Positions 34,612-47,101 of a stretch of DNA of 47,101 nt are shown here, piece by piece. This stretch comes from Deltaproteobacteria bacterium (GTDB lineage Bacteria > Myxococcota_A > Polyangia > JAAYKL01): the NCBI GenBank assembly GCA_029565915.1, contig JAKQNG010000128.1, positions 1 to 47,101 of the forward strand, written 5' to 3'. The notes beneath the pieces are model-generated. The model was not told the origin of the DNA and ran no database searches. It was given only the letters and a program-made list of their open reading frames with translations. The number at the start of each line of letters is the position of its first letter. The first letter of the stretch is position 1. Both the position numbers and the translations under genes were made by a program.

Positions 34612-36405
34612 TCACGGTGTTCCGGACGCGCCGAGGAGCCGCCTCACCCGACGTCCGGTCTCCACGAGGAGCAGGGCCACGAGGGCCAGCATGACCACGG
34701 TGAGGACGATGTTCACGACGGCGGCCACGGCGGTGCCGGGCTCCCGCGCCTTCGGCAGGTAGGTGGCAAAGATGTTGGCCACCCCCGCCCAGGCGGTGGT
34801 GACCGTGACGAACACGAAGGGAATGAACGTGACGAGGGCGTACTTCTTTTTTGCGCTCTCGGTCAGGATGACCACCGTGCCGATGGCCAGGGCCACGGAG
34901 GCGAGCAGCTGGTTCGCCACCCCGAACATGGGCCAGATGGTGCTGATGTCGCCGTTGTAGAGCATCCAGCCCCACAGCAGGGAGGTGACGAGGGAGATGC
35001 CGATGACGCCGGGCCACCAGTCGTGCCGTCCGATGGCCTTCCACCGCCGGCCGAGGAGTTCCTGCACGATGTAGCGCAGCACCCGCGACCCCGCGTCGAT
35101 GGTGGTGAGGATGAACAGGGCCTCGAACATGATGAGGAAGTGGTACCAGAAGGCCATGAGGGACTTCATGCCCGGCAGGCCCACGAAGATCTGCGCCATG
35201 CCCACGGCCATGCACACGGCGCCGCCGGTGCGGCCCGCCAGGTCCTCCTGCACCAGGGCGGACAGCTCGGCCAGCCGGTCGGGCACCATGCCCAGGGTGG
35301 CAAACACGTCCGGCGACACGTTGATGGCGAAGTAGTCTCCCGGGGAGAGCACACAGGCCGCCGTGAGGGCCATGAGCGACACAAAGGACTCGGTGAGCAT
35401 GGCGCCGTAGCCCACGAAGCGCAGGTGGGATTCCCTTGCCACCATCTTGGGGGTGGTGCCGGAGCCCACCAGGGCGTGGAATCCGCTGATGGCGCCGCAC
35501 ATGATGGTGATGCACACGAAGGGCCATACGGTCCCCTTCACGATGGGGCCGCCGCCGTGGATGAAATCCGTCAAGAGGGGCATCTTCATCTGCGGCATGA
35601 CGAGGAGGACGCCGAGACCCACCACCGCGATGGTGCCGATTTTCATGTAGGACGACAGGTAGTCTCTGGGCGCCAGCAGCAGCCAGACGGGCAGGATGGA
35701 CGCGATGAGCCCGTAGGCGGGGAGCGCGATGGAAAGGGCCTCCCGACTGAAGGTGAACAGGTGGGCGAAAGGCTGCTGCGCAACCCACTGGCCGGCGGCC
35801 ACGGAGAGCAGCACCAGCAGGACGCCGATGATGGAACCCTCGGCGATGCGGCCTTTGCGCAGCTTGAACATGTACACGCCGATGAACAGGGCGATGGGCA
35901 CCGTGGCCGCGATGGTGAAAGTGCCCCAGGGGGAGGCGGCCAGGGCATTGACGACGCCCACGGCCAGTCCCGCCAGGGCGCAGGTGAGGATGAACAGGGC
36001 CGCCACGGCTGTCGTCACGCCGGCGATGCTGCTGATGTATTTTTTTGCCAGGTTGTCGAGGGAGAGGCCGTCGTTGCGGGTGGAGGCCACCAGGATGACG
36101 AAATCGTGGACCGCGCCCGCGAGGCAGGCGCCGATGAGCAGCCACAGGTAGCCCGGCAGGAAACCGAACTGGGCCGCCAGCACCGGTCCGATGAGGGGGC
36201 CCGCGCCGGCGATGGCCGCAAAGTGGTGGCCGAAGGTCATGTACTTGTTCATGGGAATGTAGTCGCTGCCGTTTTCGAGGCGCACGGCCGCAGTGACCCG
36301 CGCGTCGTTCAGCACCATGACCTTTGTGGCGAGGAACGCCGAGTAGAACCGGTAGGCGAGGGCAAAGACCAGCAGGGCGCCGATGATGAAGGGAAGAACG
36401 TTCAA
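34612..36405 (-). CDS. CstA-type carbon-starvation/peptide transporter
   Basis: Start chosen as TTG 36405, with AGGAGG six bases upstream and the first membrane helix immediately after; the frame extends to GTG 36459 without comparable support. The 597-residue product has about 16 membrane segments. CstA features visible: VMVLNDARVTAAVRLENGSDYIPMNKYMTFGHHFAAIAGAGPLIGPVLAAQFGFLPGYLWLLIGACLAGAVHDFVIL near the N-terminus, SGFHALVGSGTTPKMV, and MFGVANQLLASVAL. In E. coli the family imports peptides (CstA) or pyruvate (BtsT); substrate here is unknown. It sits upstream of the efflux genes on the same strand. Confidence 0.92.
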   Translation of the reverse strand: MNVLPFIIGALLVFALAYRFYSAFLATKVMVLNDARVTAAVRLENGSDYIPMNKYMTFGHHFAAIAGAGPLIGPVLAAQFGFLPGYLWLLIGACLAGAVHDFVILVASTRNDGLSLDNLAKKYISSIAGVTTAVAALFILTCALAGLAVGVVNALAASPWGTFTIAATVPIALFIGVYMFKLRKGRIAEGSIIGVLLVLLSVAAGQWVAQQPFAHLFTFSREALSIALPAYGLIASILPVWLLLAPRDYLSSYMKIGTIAVVGLGVLLVMPQMKMPLLTDFIHGGGPIVKGTVWPFVCITIMCGAISGFHALVGSGTTPKMVARESHLRFVGYGAMLTESFVSLMALTAACVLSPGDYFAINVSPDVFATLGMVPDRLAELSALVQEDLAGRTGGAVCMAVGMAQIFVGLPGMKSLMAFWYHFLIMFEALFILTTIDAGSRVLRYIVQELLGRRWKAIGRHDWWPGVIGISLVTSLLWGWMLYNGDISTIWPMFGVANQLLASVALAIGTVVILTESAKKKYALVTFIPFVFVTVTTAWAGVANIFATYLPKAREPGTAVAAVVNIVLTVVMLALVALLLVETGRRVRRLLGASGTP

Positions 36406-36545
36406 GGCTATCCTCCTCGCGGACTGGACGGGTCCGTCATTCTGTCTACCCCTTGTCACCCGCGGCAGGCAATGGTTTTATCGGACGCTTCTTGGTCCTG
36501 CGGTATTAATCGATGACTGTCGAGGAACAATGCGGGGAATTGTGC

Positions 36546-37379
36546 TTATCGGCCGGCGGGTGTCAGGCGTTCTTTCGAGATGCCGAGGAGCAGCTGCACG
36601 GTGGGTCCGGTGATGCCCCGGTGAGGACCGCCGTGGATTTCCGCGCCCGTGGTGCGCCAGTCGCCGCTGTAGGGCGAAAACAGCCACGCGCCCCGCACGC
36701 CGATGGTGAAGAACACCTTCTTTTTTTCGGTTTCTTTCACCAGCAGGCGGTAGTCCACGCCAAGGCCCGCCGAGAGCATGAAGCTGGTCTGGCGCATGTG
36801 GACGCTGCGTCCGGGATCGTCGAGTACGCCGTTGAACGAGTCATCCGACTCGGAGGAGATGTGGATGTTCATATGTCCGGCGCCCAGGCCCACCAGGGGA
36901 TAGACGCTGAGGCCCTTCCACTGGACCACGTCAAACCCGTACTGGAGCTGCCAGTAGTTGGCCTTCAGGTCCATCCGCAGGTCTTCGCGGCTCGACTCGA
37001 AACCGCTGCTCAGGAGGAAGTTCCAGCTCGCGCCGTGGACAAACCGTCCCCATCGATGGGTGAAGCCCACGCCCAGGGGGATCGTCGGCGAATCGAAGGT
37101 GGAATAGCCGTTGTCCGCCAGGCGGCCGTTCAGGGCGTCCATGTCCGTGAAGGCCGCTCCGCCCAGCAGGAAGAGGGAGCCGAGCATGGGCCTGCGGCAG
37201 TGGGCGCAGGGTGACTTTCCCTTTCCGGCATCCTTGTGGGATACCCCATCGCCGGCCCGGACCTCCCCGACCGCCGGAGCTCCGTCGTCTCCAGCCTTGT
37301 CGCCCGCCGCCACAGCGCCGGTAAACGCTGTCATGAGGGACAATACGAATACATTGATAAGCTGTTTTCGACTCAACAT
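36546..37379 (-). CDS. Outer-membrane beta-barrel-like protein
   Basis: Start at ATG 37379, with AAAGGTGA upstream. The 277-residue product has a Sec signal (about 1-24), a charged Gly/Asp/Lys-rich stretch containing a CAHC pair (about 57-62), then alternating beta segments (LFLLGGAAFTD, IPLGVGFTHRWGRFVHGASWNFLLSS, DLKANYWQLQYGFDVV, LSVYPLVGLGAGHMNIHI, SFMLSAGLGVDYRLLV, VFFTIGVRGAWLFSPY, TVQLLLGIS) suggesting an 8- to 10-stranded barrel. No family recognised. The CAHC pair before the barrel is unusual. Palindrome 37401-37419 lies upstream. Confidence 0.75.
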   Translation of the reverse strand: MLSRKQLINVFVLSLMTAFTGAVAAGDKAGDDGAPAVGEVRAGDGVSHKDAGKGKSPCAHCRRPMLGSLFLLGGAAFTDMDALNGRLADNGYSTFDSPTIPLGVGFTHRWGRFVHGASWNFLLSSGFESSREDLRMDLKANYWQLQYGFDVVQWKGLSVYPLVGLGAGHMNIHISSESDDSFNGVLDDPGRSVHMRQTSFMLSAGLGVDYRLLVKETEKKKVFFTIGVRGAWLFSPYSGDWRTTGAEIHGGPHRGITGPTVQLLLGISKERLTPAGR

Positions 37380-37400
37380 AGTTCACCTTTAACCTTTCGC

Positions 37401-37419
37401 GATGCACAATTGATGCATC
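37401..37419. promoter_or_regulatory. Inverted repeat upstream of the outer-membrane protein gene
   Basis: GATGCA (37401-37406), 7-base spacer, TGCATC (37414-37419); the spacer contains CAATTG. It lies 22 bases upstream of the ATG at 37379, a typical repressor position. Confidence 0.4.
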
Positions 37420-37698
37420 TTTGAATAGGTTAATCACGGAAAATATCCGGTCAAATCTGTTCAAAAATTATTCAATATGGCATCCACCTCCAGGGCAACC
37501 CTGTCGGGGAGCGATCGCATCCTGCTGGAGAGGGGCACGCAAAATGTGGACGCACGCGGTTGAATCCGCTATGGTCTCTTCATTCCGCACATCATGTTGT
37601 TTCTGAAGAGGATGGAATTGTGCATATATATGCACAGATATAACGTGTGGCGAAATATGATTCCCTTCCCGACAGAGGTGCCCGACCGCGGTCCGGAA
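37420..37698. other. Stretch without a supported gene
   Basis: Open frames here are short, lack ribosome-binding sites, or are antisense. The local base composition is more AT-rich than the coding DNA around it. Apart from the 37619-37636 palindrome I see no feature that I can name. Confidence 0.5.
37619..37636. promoter_or_regulatory. Perfect 18-base palindrome in an AT-rich intergenic tract
   Basis: TGTGCATATATATGCACA is fully self-complementary. It shares TGCAT cores with the inverted repeat at 37401-37419, so one regulator might bind both. An extrusion-prone TATATA centre is also possible. Confidence 0.42.
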
Positions 37699-37833
37699 TC
37701 ATGTTGGTCGATTACGTCGATTTCTCAGAATCGTTACGACCACTCCGACTGCCACTGATACTGCTGTCGCAACCAGACTGCCTGCTGCGGCAGCGATCGG
37801 CCAGAACGGGTCCAGGTATCTGTCACCGATCAT
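37699..37833 (-). CDS. Possible 44-residue membrane peptide
   Basis: The frame runs from ATG 37833 and encodes one hydrophobic helix (WPIAAAAGSLVATAVSVAVGVVVTIL) between DRY-LDPF and a basic RNRRNRPT tail. No ribosome-binding site is visible. The longer frame that begins in the tRNA gene is an artefact. Low support. Confidence 0.25.
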   Translation of the reverse strand: MIGDRYLDPFWPIAAAAGSLVATAVSVAVGVVVTILRNRRNRPT

Positions 37834-37917
37834 CGAAAAGCGCGGGATAGGGATCAGGTCGCGCGCGGGGATGTATCCTGGGGCGGAAGGAATTTTGCTT
37901 TCGGCATTGTGTATTTG

Positions 37918-37990
37918 TGGAGCTGAAGGGATTCGAACCCTCGACACCCGCATTGCGAACGCGGTGCTCTCCCAGCTGAGCTACAGCCCC
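37918..37990 (-). tRNA. tRNA-Ala (anticodon CGC)
   Basis: On the minus strand the acceptor GGGGCTG pairs with CAGCTCC, the D arm is GCTC/GAGC, the anticodon stem CCGCG/TGCGG encloses loop TTCGCAA (anticodon CGC, codon GCG), and the T arm is GAGGG-TTCGAAT-CCCTT. Discriminator base A; the CCA end is not encoded (ACAAA follows). Confidence 0.95.
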
Positions 37991-38078
37991 TCGCCAAGGC
38001 GGCTTGAGTATACCGTTTCATAATGGAAATCAATCGGAAAAGCGGTCCCCTGTTGCTCCGCCCGGCGCCGTGGGGTAA

Positions 38079-40797
<2,719 letters not shown>

Positions 40798-40825
40798 CTT
40801 TCCCTCGGATTAACGGAAACGCCGT

Positions 40826-40834
40826 ATCATAACA
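40826..40834 (-). promoter_or_regulatory. Extended -10 upstream of the kinase gene
   Basis: On the minus strand: TGT followed by TATGAT (40826-40831), an extended -10 with five of six consensus bases. No good -35 is visible 17 bases upstream; extended -10 promoters can do without one. The predicted start is ~23 bases before the ATG at 40797. Confidence 0.42.
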
Positions 40835-40876
40835 GTAGTGTCATCGAAATACATTAAACGACGGGAACAAATTAAA

Positions 40877-41524
40877 TCAGAAATCGAAACGACTGCCCTG
40901 CCCGAGAAACGGGTTGGTCTTTCGTTCTTCGCCGATGGTGGAGGCAGGTCCGTGACCGGGCAGCACGATGATCCCGTCGGCCAGGCACAGGAGTCGCTCC
41001 CTGATGGCGGTGATGAGCTGCCGTCCGTTTCCGCCGGGCAGATCGCTGCGGCCGATGCTGCCCGCGAACAGCGTGTCGCCGCAGAACAGCAGGTTCTCGA
41101 ACAGGAAACACACGCCTCCGGGTGTATGGCCGGGCGTACAGATGACAGTTCCCGCCACGCCGCCCGCGGTCACTGCAGCGCCGTCGGCGAGGCGGATATC
41201 CACTTCCGGCATGGCCGGCGCCGGCAGGCCGAACAGGGCCGCCTGCATGGGCAGGGACTTCAGCACCGGGGCTTCATCGGGATGGAGGGCGAAGGGCACG
41301 CGGAGGGCCGAGCGGATGGCGGCCACGGCGCCCACGTGATCGATGTGCCCGTGCGTGTTGCAGATTCCCTCCACGGCGACGTTTCGCCGGGCGGCGACGG
41401 CCAGCAGTCGCTCGGGCTCGTCCCCGGGATCGATGAAGATGCCCTTTCCGGACGCGTCGTCCCACACGAGATAGCAGTTTTCCCCGAAGGGCCCGTTGAC
41501 GATGACTTCGTACTGCAGCGGCAT
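40877..41524 (-). CDS. MBL-fold hydrolase, glyoxalase II-like
   Basis: The 215-residue product carries the metallo-beta-lactamase motifs THGHIDH (57-63), the fourth ligand His in PGHTPGG, GDTLFAGSIGRSD (with the bridging Asp) and a C-terminal GHGP. This pattern fits the small glyoxalase II-like hydroxyacylglutathione hydrolase branch. Actual substrate unknown. It lies 16 bases after the HD-GYP stop on the same strand. Confidence 0.9.
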   Translation of the reverse strand: MPLQYEVIVNGPFGENCYLVWDDASGKGIFIDPGDEPERLLAVAARRNVAVEGICNTHGHIDHVGAVAAIRSALRVPFALHPDEAPVLKSLPMQAALFGLPAPAMPEVDIRLADGAAVTAGGVAGTVICTPGHTPGGVCFLFENLLFCGDTLFAGSIGRSDLPGGNGRQLITAIRERLLCLADGIIVLPGHGPASTIGEERKTNPFLGQGSRFDF

Positions 41525-41540
41525 GGCGATGGTCGGCGGG

Positions 41541-43447
41541 CTACTGCTCGATGAGATCCGCCGGATCGGCGCCCTCGAGGACTTTGTAGATTTCGTGGCG
41601 CTTGAACAGCTCCACCAGTTCGCCGTCGATGTGGTTGTCCTTGACTTCGAAGTCCAGGATCTTGAGGGCCCGGTCGAGGGGAACGGCCTTCTTGTAAGGA
41701 CGATCAGCGGCGGTCAGGGCGTCGAAGATGTCGGCCACGGCCATGATTTTGGAGGGCAGCGGGATGTCCTGATCCTTCAGGTTGTGCGGATATCCGGTGC
41801 CGTCGAGCTTTTCGTGGTGGCAACCGGCGAACTTCGGAATGTTGTGCATGCCCGTGCCCCAGGGAATGCGCTCCAGAAATGAAATGGTATGCGCCGCATG
41901 GGAGCGGATTTCTTCGAGCTCTTCGGCCGTGAGGCTGCCCTTGGCCACCAGCAGGGCCTTCACCTCGTCGGGCTCCAGGTAGTGGCGCCGCCGGCCGTTC
42001 ACGTCGAAGAAGGTGCGTCCCGCCACTTCTTCCACCTTGGCAAAATCCCCTTCCGCCAGCACCGTGGGCTCGTTGGCCGTGTTGATGATCCGCCAGCACT
42101 CGTCGATATCGCTGATGGCCCGCTGCCGCGCCTGGTCGAGGATGGACAGCTCCGGGGCGGGCGTGCCTTCTTCGAGCATGAGGAGCCGGCGCTGGAGGTG
42201 GTCGTTTTCGATGGACGTGCGGATGAAGTCGATGCGCGCGCGGATGATTTCCAGATTCTGGGGATAGAGCTTCTTGGCCTTGACCAGCACCTCCTCCCGC
42301 ACGCCCACCTTGCCGAAGTCGTGGAGCAGCGCCGCGGTTTCGATTTCCTTGATTTCGTCGTTGGAAAACGTCACATCGCGGAACTTGCCGTCCTTCTGGC
42401 TGCTCACCGCCCGGGCCAGCTCCCGCGTCAGGGCCGCCACCCGGAACGAATGGCCGGAGGTGGTGGGATCCCGCTGTTCGATGGCGTGCACCGAAGCCTT
42501 GATGAACCCGCTGAAGATCTTTTTGATTTCCGCGTACAGCCGCGTGTTCTCCATGGCGATGCCCGCCTGGGAGGCCAGGGTCTCCACCAGCTCACGCCCG
42601 GCCGCGTCCATGGGAATGACTTCCTTGTCAAAGTCGTCCGGCGACACCAGCTTGACGGACGGGTTGCGCTTTTTATTGATGAGCTGGATGACGCCCATCA
42701 CCACGCCTTCCTGATTGATCATCGGAATGGCGATGACCGAAATGGTGCGATATCCCGTCTTCTCGTCCCAACTGGCATCGAAGCGGTAGGGCGCATCGGC
42801 GGGGATGTCCCGCACGTTGGGAATGTTGATGGACCGCTTCATCACCACCGCGGTGCCGGCAATGGAGGCGGTGGAAACGGGCATGACAAACTCGCTCCAC
42901 TCGCAGGAGATGCTGTCGTTCTGCATCAACTTGAAATGCAGCCTCCGCTGTTCGGGCGCGGTGTCTTCTCCTTCCACCACGTAGATGCTGCCCGCGTCGG
43001 CACCCATCAGGTGGCGGCTCTTTTCGAGAATGACCCGCAGCAGGTCGTCGAGCACCTTGTAGGCGTTCAGGTTCTTGCCGATTTCGATGAGCTCCCGCAG
43101 CACGTAGTCCTTGCGCTGGATGCTGCGTCGGTTGGACACGTCCGTCCGGGCCAGGCGGTTCATCTCCGCGGCGTTGCCCATGGCCCGCAGCAGCTGGGAA
43201 CGGGCCACCGCCGGACTGAACACCGCAAAATATCCCCGCTCCTCATCGGCCACCTCCTGGCGCGTGATGAGGATTTCCGGCCGGCCCTCCGGATCGGGAC
43301 CGGCGCTGTCCCCTTCGATGATCAGCTGACCGCCGCTGGAATGGGCAACCGCGACCGCATCCTTTTCGAGCTCCGACGCCGTAAAGCCCTTTTCCGTGAG
43401 GTCGGTACCTGCCACCGAATGCAACCAGTCGAGCAACGTGATATCCA

Positions 43448-43448
<1 letters not shown>
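41541..43448 (-). CDS. GAF/HD-GYP phosphodiesterase with insertion in the HD domain
   Basis: The 635-residue product has an N-terminal region (about 1-115) without a recognised fold, a GAF domain (about 125-305, with ADAGSIYVVEG and VVMGVIQLINK), then an HD-GYP domain. HD motif: HDFGK (376-380). GYP motif: HHEKLDGTGYP (544-554), then VADIFDALTAADRPYKK. The distance between HD and HHE is 168 residues instead of about 60, because ~105 residues (about 394-505) are inserted. HD-GYP proteins hydrolyse c-di-GMP to pGpG/GMP. GAF senses a small ligand or binds nucleotides. ATG overlaps the phoH stop as TAATG, so coupling is strong. Confidence 0.9.
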
Positions 43449-44485
<1,037 letters not shown>

Positions 44486-44521
44486 TCCGGTTGTCCGTGG
44501 CGTGTGCGTTGATATTCATAT

Positions 44522-44539
44522 CGTCATAGAATGATGACG
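44522..44539. promoter_or_regulatory. Inverted repeat upstream of phoH
   Basis: CGTCAT (44522-44527), 6-base spacer, ATGACG (44534-44539), 37 bases before the ATG at 44485. A TATGAT box lies further upstream on the minus strand (44545-44550), so this repeat would fall in the leader or near the start of transcription. Candidate operator or leader hairpin. Confidence 0.32.
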
Positions 44540-44595
44540 CCTGAATCATAGCAGAAATCCCGTGCAGCAGAATCGAAAAAACCCGCGGAACGTCG

Positions 44596-45714
44596 TCATT
44601 CGTAGGAGTTGGGCACCCGGTGTCCACCGTCCAGCAGGGATTTTTCCTTGCGCATCAGGGCCAGATCGCCGGCCATCATGTCCTTGACCAGATCGCCGAG
44701 ATCGAACCGGGGCTCCCACCCCAGCTCCCGCCGCGCCTTCGACGCATCGCCGATGAGGAGATCCACCTCCGTGGGACGGAAGTAGCGGGGATCGACGGCG
44801 ACGACCACCTTGCCTGGTTCGAGCTGGAACTGCGGGTCCGCGCAGTCCACCACCACGCCCTCCTCCGCCGGACCTTCTTTGCGGAATGCCACGTCGATGC
44901 CGAGTTCGCCAAACGCCATCTTCACGAAATCGCGAATCACCGTTGTCGTCCCCGTGGCGAGCACGTAGTCCGCCGGCCGCTCCTGCTGGAGCATCCGCCA
45001 CATGCCTTCCACGTAATCCTTTGCGTGTCCCCAGTCCCGCCGGGCCGACAGGTTGCCCAGATAGAGGCAGTCCTGCATGCCGAGGGCGATTTTACAGGCG
45101 GCGCGGGTGATCTTGCGGGTGACAAAGGTCTCTCCGCGGACCGGGCTCTCGTGGTTGAACAGGATGCCGTTGCAGGCGAACATGCCCCAGGCCTCCCGGT
45201 AGTTCACGGTAATCCAGTAGGCATAGAGTTTGGCCACCGCGTAGGGACTGCGGGGATAGAACGGCGTCTTCTCCGTCTGGGGAATTTCCTGCACCATGCC
45301 GTAGAGTTCGCTCGACGAGGCCTGGTAGACCCGCGTTTTTTCGATGAGCCCCAGAATCCGCACGGCCTCCAGGATGCGCAGGGTGCCCAGGGCGTCCGTG
45401 TTGGCCGTGTATTCGGGCGTCTCGAAGCTGACGTGGACGTGGCTCATGGCCGCCAGGTTGTAGATTTCGTCGGGCTGCACCTGCTGGACGATGCGGATGA
45501 GGTTGGTCGAATCGGTCAGGTCACCATAGTGCAGAAAGAACCGGCGACGGGGATCGTGGGGTTCCAGAATCAGGTGGTCGATCCGCTCCGTGTTGAAGGA
45601 GGACGCCCGGCGCTTGATGCCGTGCACCTCGTAGCCCTTTGACAGCAGCAGCTCCACCAGATAGGAGCCGTCCTGCCCGGTGACACCCGTAATCAATGCA
45701 ACTTTTCGGTTCAT
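44596..45714 (-). CDS. gmd: GDP-mannose 4,6-dehydratase
   Basis: The 372-residue product is an extended SDR enzyme: N-terminal [11 protein letters not shown] binds NADP, then [41 protein letters not shown], catalytic SSSELYG (Ser/Thr and Glu) and YAVAK (Tyr/Lys), [17 protein letters not shown] and [15 protein letters not shown]. These match Gmd closely. It makes GDP-4-keto-6-deoxy-mannose, the precursor of GDP-fucose, rhamnose or perosamine for surface polysaccharide. Gene order gives no second enzyme of that pathway. Confidence 0.95.
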   Translation of the reverse strand: MNRKVALITGVTGQDGSYLVELLLSKGYEVHGIKRRASSFNTERIDHLILEPHDPRRRFFLHYGDLTDSTNLIRIVQQVQPDEIYNLAAMSHVHVSFETPEYTANTDALGTLRILEAVRILGLIEKTRVYQASSSELYGMVQEIPQTEKTPFYPRSPYAVAKLYAYWITVNYREAWGMFACNGILFNHESPVRGETFVTRKITRAACKIALGMQDCLYLGNLSARRDWGHAKDYVEGMWRMLQQERPADYVLATGTTTVIRDFVKMAFGELGIDVAFRKEGPAEEGVVVDCADPQFQLEPGKVVVAVDPRYFRPTEVDLLIGDASKARRELGWEPRFDLGDLVKDMMAGDLALMRKEKSLLDGGHRVPNSYE

Positions 45715-45733
45715 CGGTTTCCTTCCATGGGGC

Positions 45734-47101
45734 CTATTCTTCCCGGTAGGTGTCGGTCAGGTGGGCGGCAAAGTCGCTGCGGAGCTTGGGAAGATGCCCG
45801 CGCAGGGCCGTGACGGCAGCCTGCCACTCCCCGTAGGAGATGGTCGGTTCGTCCTGCATGACGGCGTCGATCTGCGCGGACCACTCGTCGATTAAATCGT
45901 TCAGGTTGTCTTCGGCAAATGCACCGTCGAGGAACGCTTCGCCGTGGGCGACAAAATCATCCCAGTACAGGGCGGCCAGTGTATTGATGAGGGGGTCACA
46001 GCCCGGTGCCACGAACATCAGGTTTCCCGGTCCTTCCTCGGGAGGACCGATGGTCTCGACAATCGAATACATGTTGTCCGGGTAGGCCAGTCCGCAGCGG
46101 GAGGGATAGACGTTCCAGCCGGGCACGGGCGTGGTGATGTTTTCCGCCGGGTCCGGATCGAAGAAGCGGTCATACTCGAAAAAAGTCTTGTCCATGTCCC
46201 AGGGGATCAGGGCCCAGCGGCCGTCGGCCATGTGATACCAGAAGTAGTTGTGGTTGCTGCCCCAGTAGAAGGACATGATGCCGTCCCAGTTGTGGATGGC
46301 GCGGTCCACCACGATGTACTTCAGCAGTGCATCCACGTCCACGTTGGGCGCCAGGTACTGGTCCGCATTGGAGGTGTCGAGCTGCGCCATGTCCGCCGCG
46401 AAGGCGAGAAAATCCGACACGTCCGGATTGTCCTGGGGTGCGTCGTTTGTCTCCAGGGCCAGCATGGCCGCTTCTTCGTCCACCCGGGCGTCGGGCCAGA
46501 TTTCCTTGAACAGGTTGCCGTCCCCTTCCTCGGGCCAGCGGTTTTTGGTGAACCGGCCGTCCACGTCCTCCACCACCTGGAAGAGTCCCTGATACTCGTC
46601 GTTGATGTACACCTTCGCGGGTACGTTCCGCGGTGACGGGCTGCCCATCTGCGCAAACAGGTGGTAGGCCAGGCGCTCGTGCAGCCTGGTCAGGTCGGCG
46701 CTCATGGAGTGGAAATTCAGGCGCTTCAACCCGTAGAACCGAAGGGTGTCGTCGTATTCCGTGAATCGCAGCTTCATTGATATTTTCTGGCAGTGGCCGT
46801 CCCACAGGCGGTTGCCCATCATGTCCCAGCAGGATTCCAGGGAGTAGGCGCCCTTCAGGCGGACGCCGATGTTGCGGTAGGACTCCCCTTCCACTTCGAG
46901 ATCCGCGGGCCGGTAGAGCTCGTCGTTGCCGTCCTCCACGAGGGAAGTGAAATCCGCCGCCAGCATGTAGAGGTTGTAGGTGCGCACCTCGGATTCGTCG
47001 AACACCCACTCGCTGAGGGTCCAGGAGCCGGGCTCCGTATCCGTGTCGCCGTCCGTGTCGCTGTCGGTGTCGCTGTCGGTGTCGCTGTCCGTGTCGCTGT
47101 C
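45734..47101 (-). CDS. CotH-family surface protein with Asp-rich linker (5' end outside window)
   Basis: The frame stays open to the window edge, reading an Asp-Ser/Asp-Thr linker, then [15 protein letters not shown] and the CotH domain; a GTG at 47005 is in frame but is not the real start. Visible 456 residues include [16 protein letters not shown] (the CotH glycine motif), [70 protein letters not shown], and [12 protein letters not shown] (the WDxDxTF metal site). CotH proteins are atypical kinases that phosphorylate secreted proteins; in Bacillus, CotH modifies spore coat. It ends 19 bases before gmd. Confidence 0.88.
   Translation of the reverse strand, partial: DSDTDSDTDSDTDSDTDGDTDTEPGSWTLSEWVFDESEVRTYNLYMLAADFTSLVEDGNDELYRPADLEVEGESYRNIGVRLKGAYSLESCWDMMGNRLWDGHCQKISMKLRFTEYDDTLRFYGLKRLNFHSMSADLTRLHERLAYHLFAQMGSPSPRNVPAKVYINDEYQGLFQVVEDVDGRFTKNRWPEEGDGNLFKEIWPDARVDEEAAMLALETNDAPQDNPDVSDFLAFAADMAQLDTSNADQYLAPNVDVDALLKYIVVDRAIHNWDGIMSFYWGSNHNYFWYHMADGRWALIPWDMDKTFFEYDRFFDPDPAENITTPVPGWNVYPSRCGLAYPDNMYSIVETIGPPEEGPGNLMFVAPGCDPLINTLAALYWDDFVAHGEAFLDGAFAEDNLNDLIDEWSAQIDAVMQDEPTISYGEWQAAVTALRGHLPKLRSDFAAHLTDTYREE
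47036..47101 (-). repeat. Asp-Ser/Asp-Thr linker repeat at the window edge
   Basis: Hexamers read on the minus strand encode DSDTD units directly before the CotH domain; the repeat continues outside the window. Confidence 0.8.

Noticed and set aside
33277-36516. A 1079-residue plus-strand open frame opposite the efflux and cstA genes
   Set aside because: It has no recognisable domain, is extremely rich in His, Gly and Arg, and the minus strand carries well-supported conserved genes here.
37699-37953. An 84-residue minus-strand frame starting with RVRIPSAP-like sequence
   Set aside because: Its first ~12 residues read through the tRNA-Ala gene, a familiar false protein start. Only the part from ATG 37833 is listed, at low confidence.

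Overview
The window is GC-rich bacterial DNA, densely coded on both strands. Several features suggest a Myxococcota-type (former deltaproteobacterial) lineage: many surface lipoproteins with long Asp-Ser/Asp-Thr linkers, a TPR/PEGA protein, a Ser/Thr kinase carrying a zinc ribbon, and beta-propeller-like, CotH and DUF4434 lipoproteins. This taxonomic reading is inferred from gene style; there is no rRNA or marker tree here.

Layout. 1-8171: two tandem paralogues of a modular secreted protein (repeated four-Cys modules plus a C-terminal GH12-like domain), a GATase-like lipoprotein, and a DUF2079 membrane protein. 8253-11665: a small membrane protein, an FtsB/DivIC-like protein, a PilZ protein, a propeller-like lipoprotein and a gamma carbonic anhydrase. 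11778-14603: a DUF4434 lipoprotein and two tandem members of an unrecognised Cys-rich family. 14600-15999: an ECF sigma factor with a zinc-finger anti-sigma factor, coupled by an ATGA overlap. 16189-19957: grpE-dnaK-dnaJ. 19961-21986: an unknown small membrane protein and an OmpA-like single-pass protein. 22150-26394: a very tight four-gene operon (TPR/PEGA protein, LNR/Notch-repeat lipoprotein, cytochrome c fused to a barrel-like domain, pentaheme cytochrome). 26536-28166: tatB-tatC, with a TatC that carries a large periplasmic insertion. 28208-29698: a chemoreceptor without a ligand domain. 29856-36405: cstA followed by a complete MacA-MacB-TolC-type efflux set. 36546-37379: an outer-membrane protein. 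37380-37917: a mostly gene-free stretch with two palindromes. 37918-37990: tRNA-Ala(CGC). 38088-39143: obg, overlapping tail to tail with a Ser/Thr kinase ending in a pseudo-receiver. 40877-44485: phoH, an HD-GYP protein and an MBL hydrolase. 44596-47101: gmd and a CotH-type lipoprotein that runs off the window.

Strongest leads. (1) The four-gene cytochrome operon reads as a candidate undescribed outer-membrane redox conduit. (2) Both GH12-like domains have an aromatic residue where the family has its nucleophile Glu, while the second catalytic Glu is kept, so they look like binding proteins or altered enzymes. (3) TatC has a ~160-residue periplasmic insertion between TM3 and TM4. (4) The kinase ends in a receiver whose phospho-acceptor Asp is Asn. 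(5) Seven otherwise unrelated exported proteins share hexanucleotide-encoded Asp-rich linkers.
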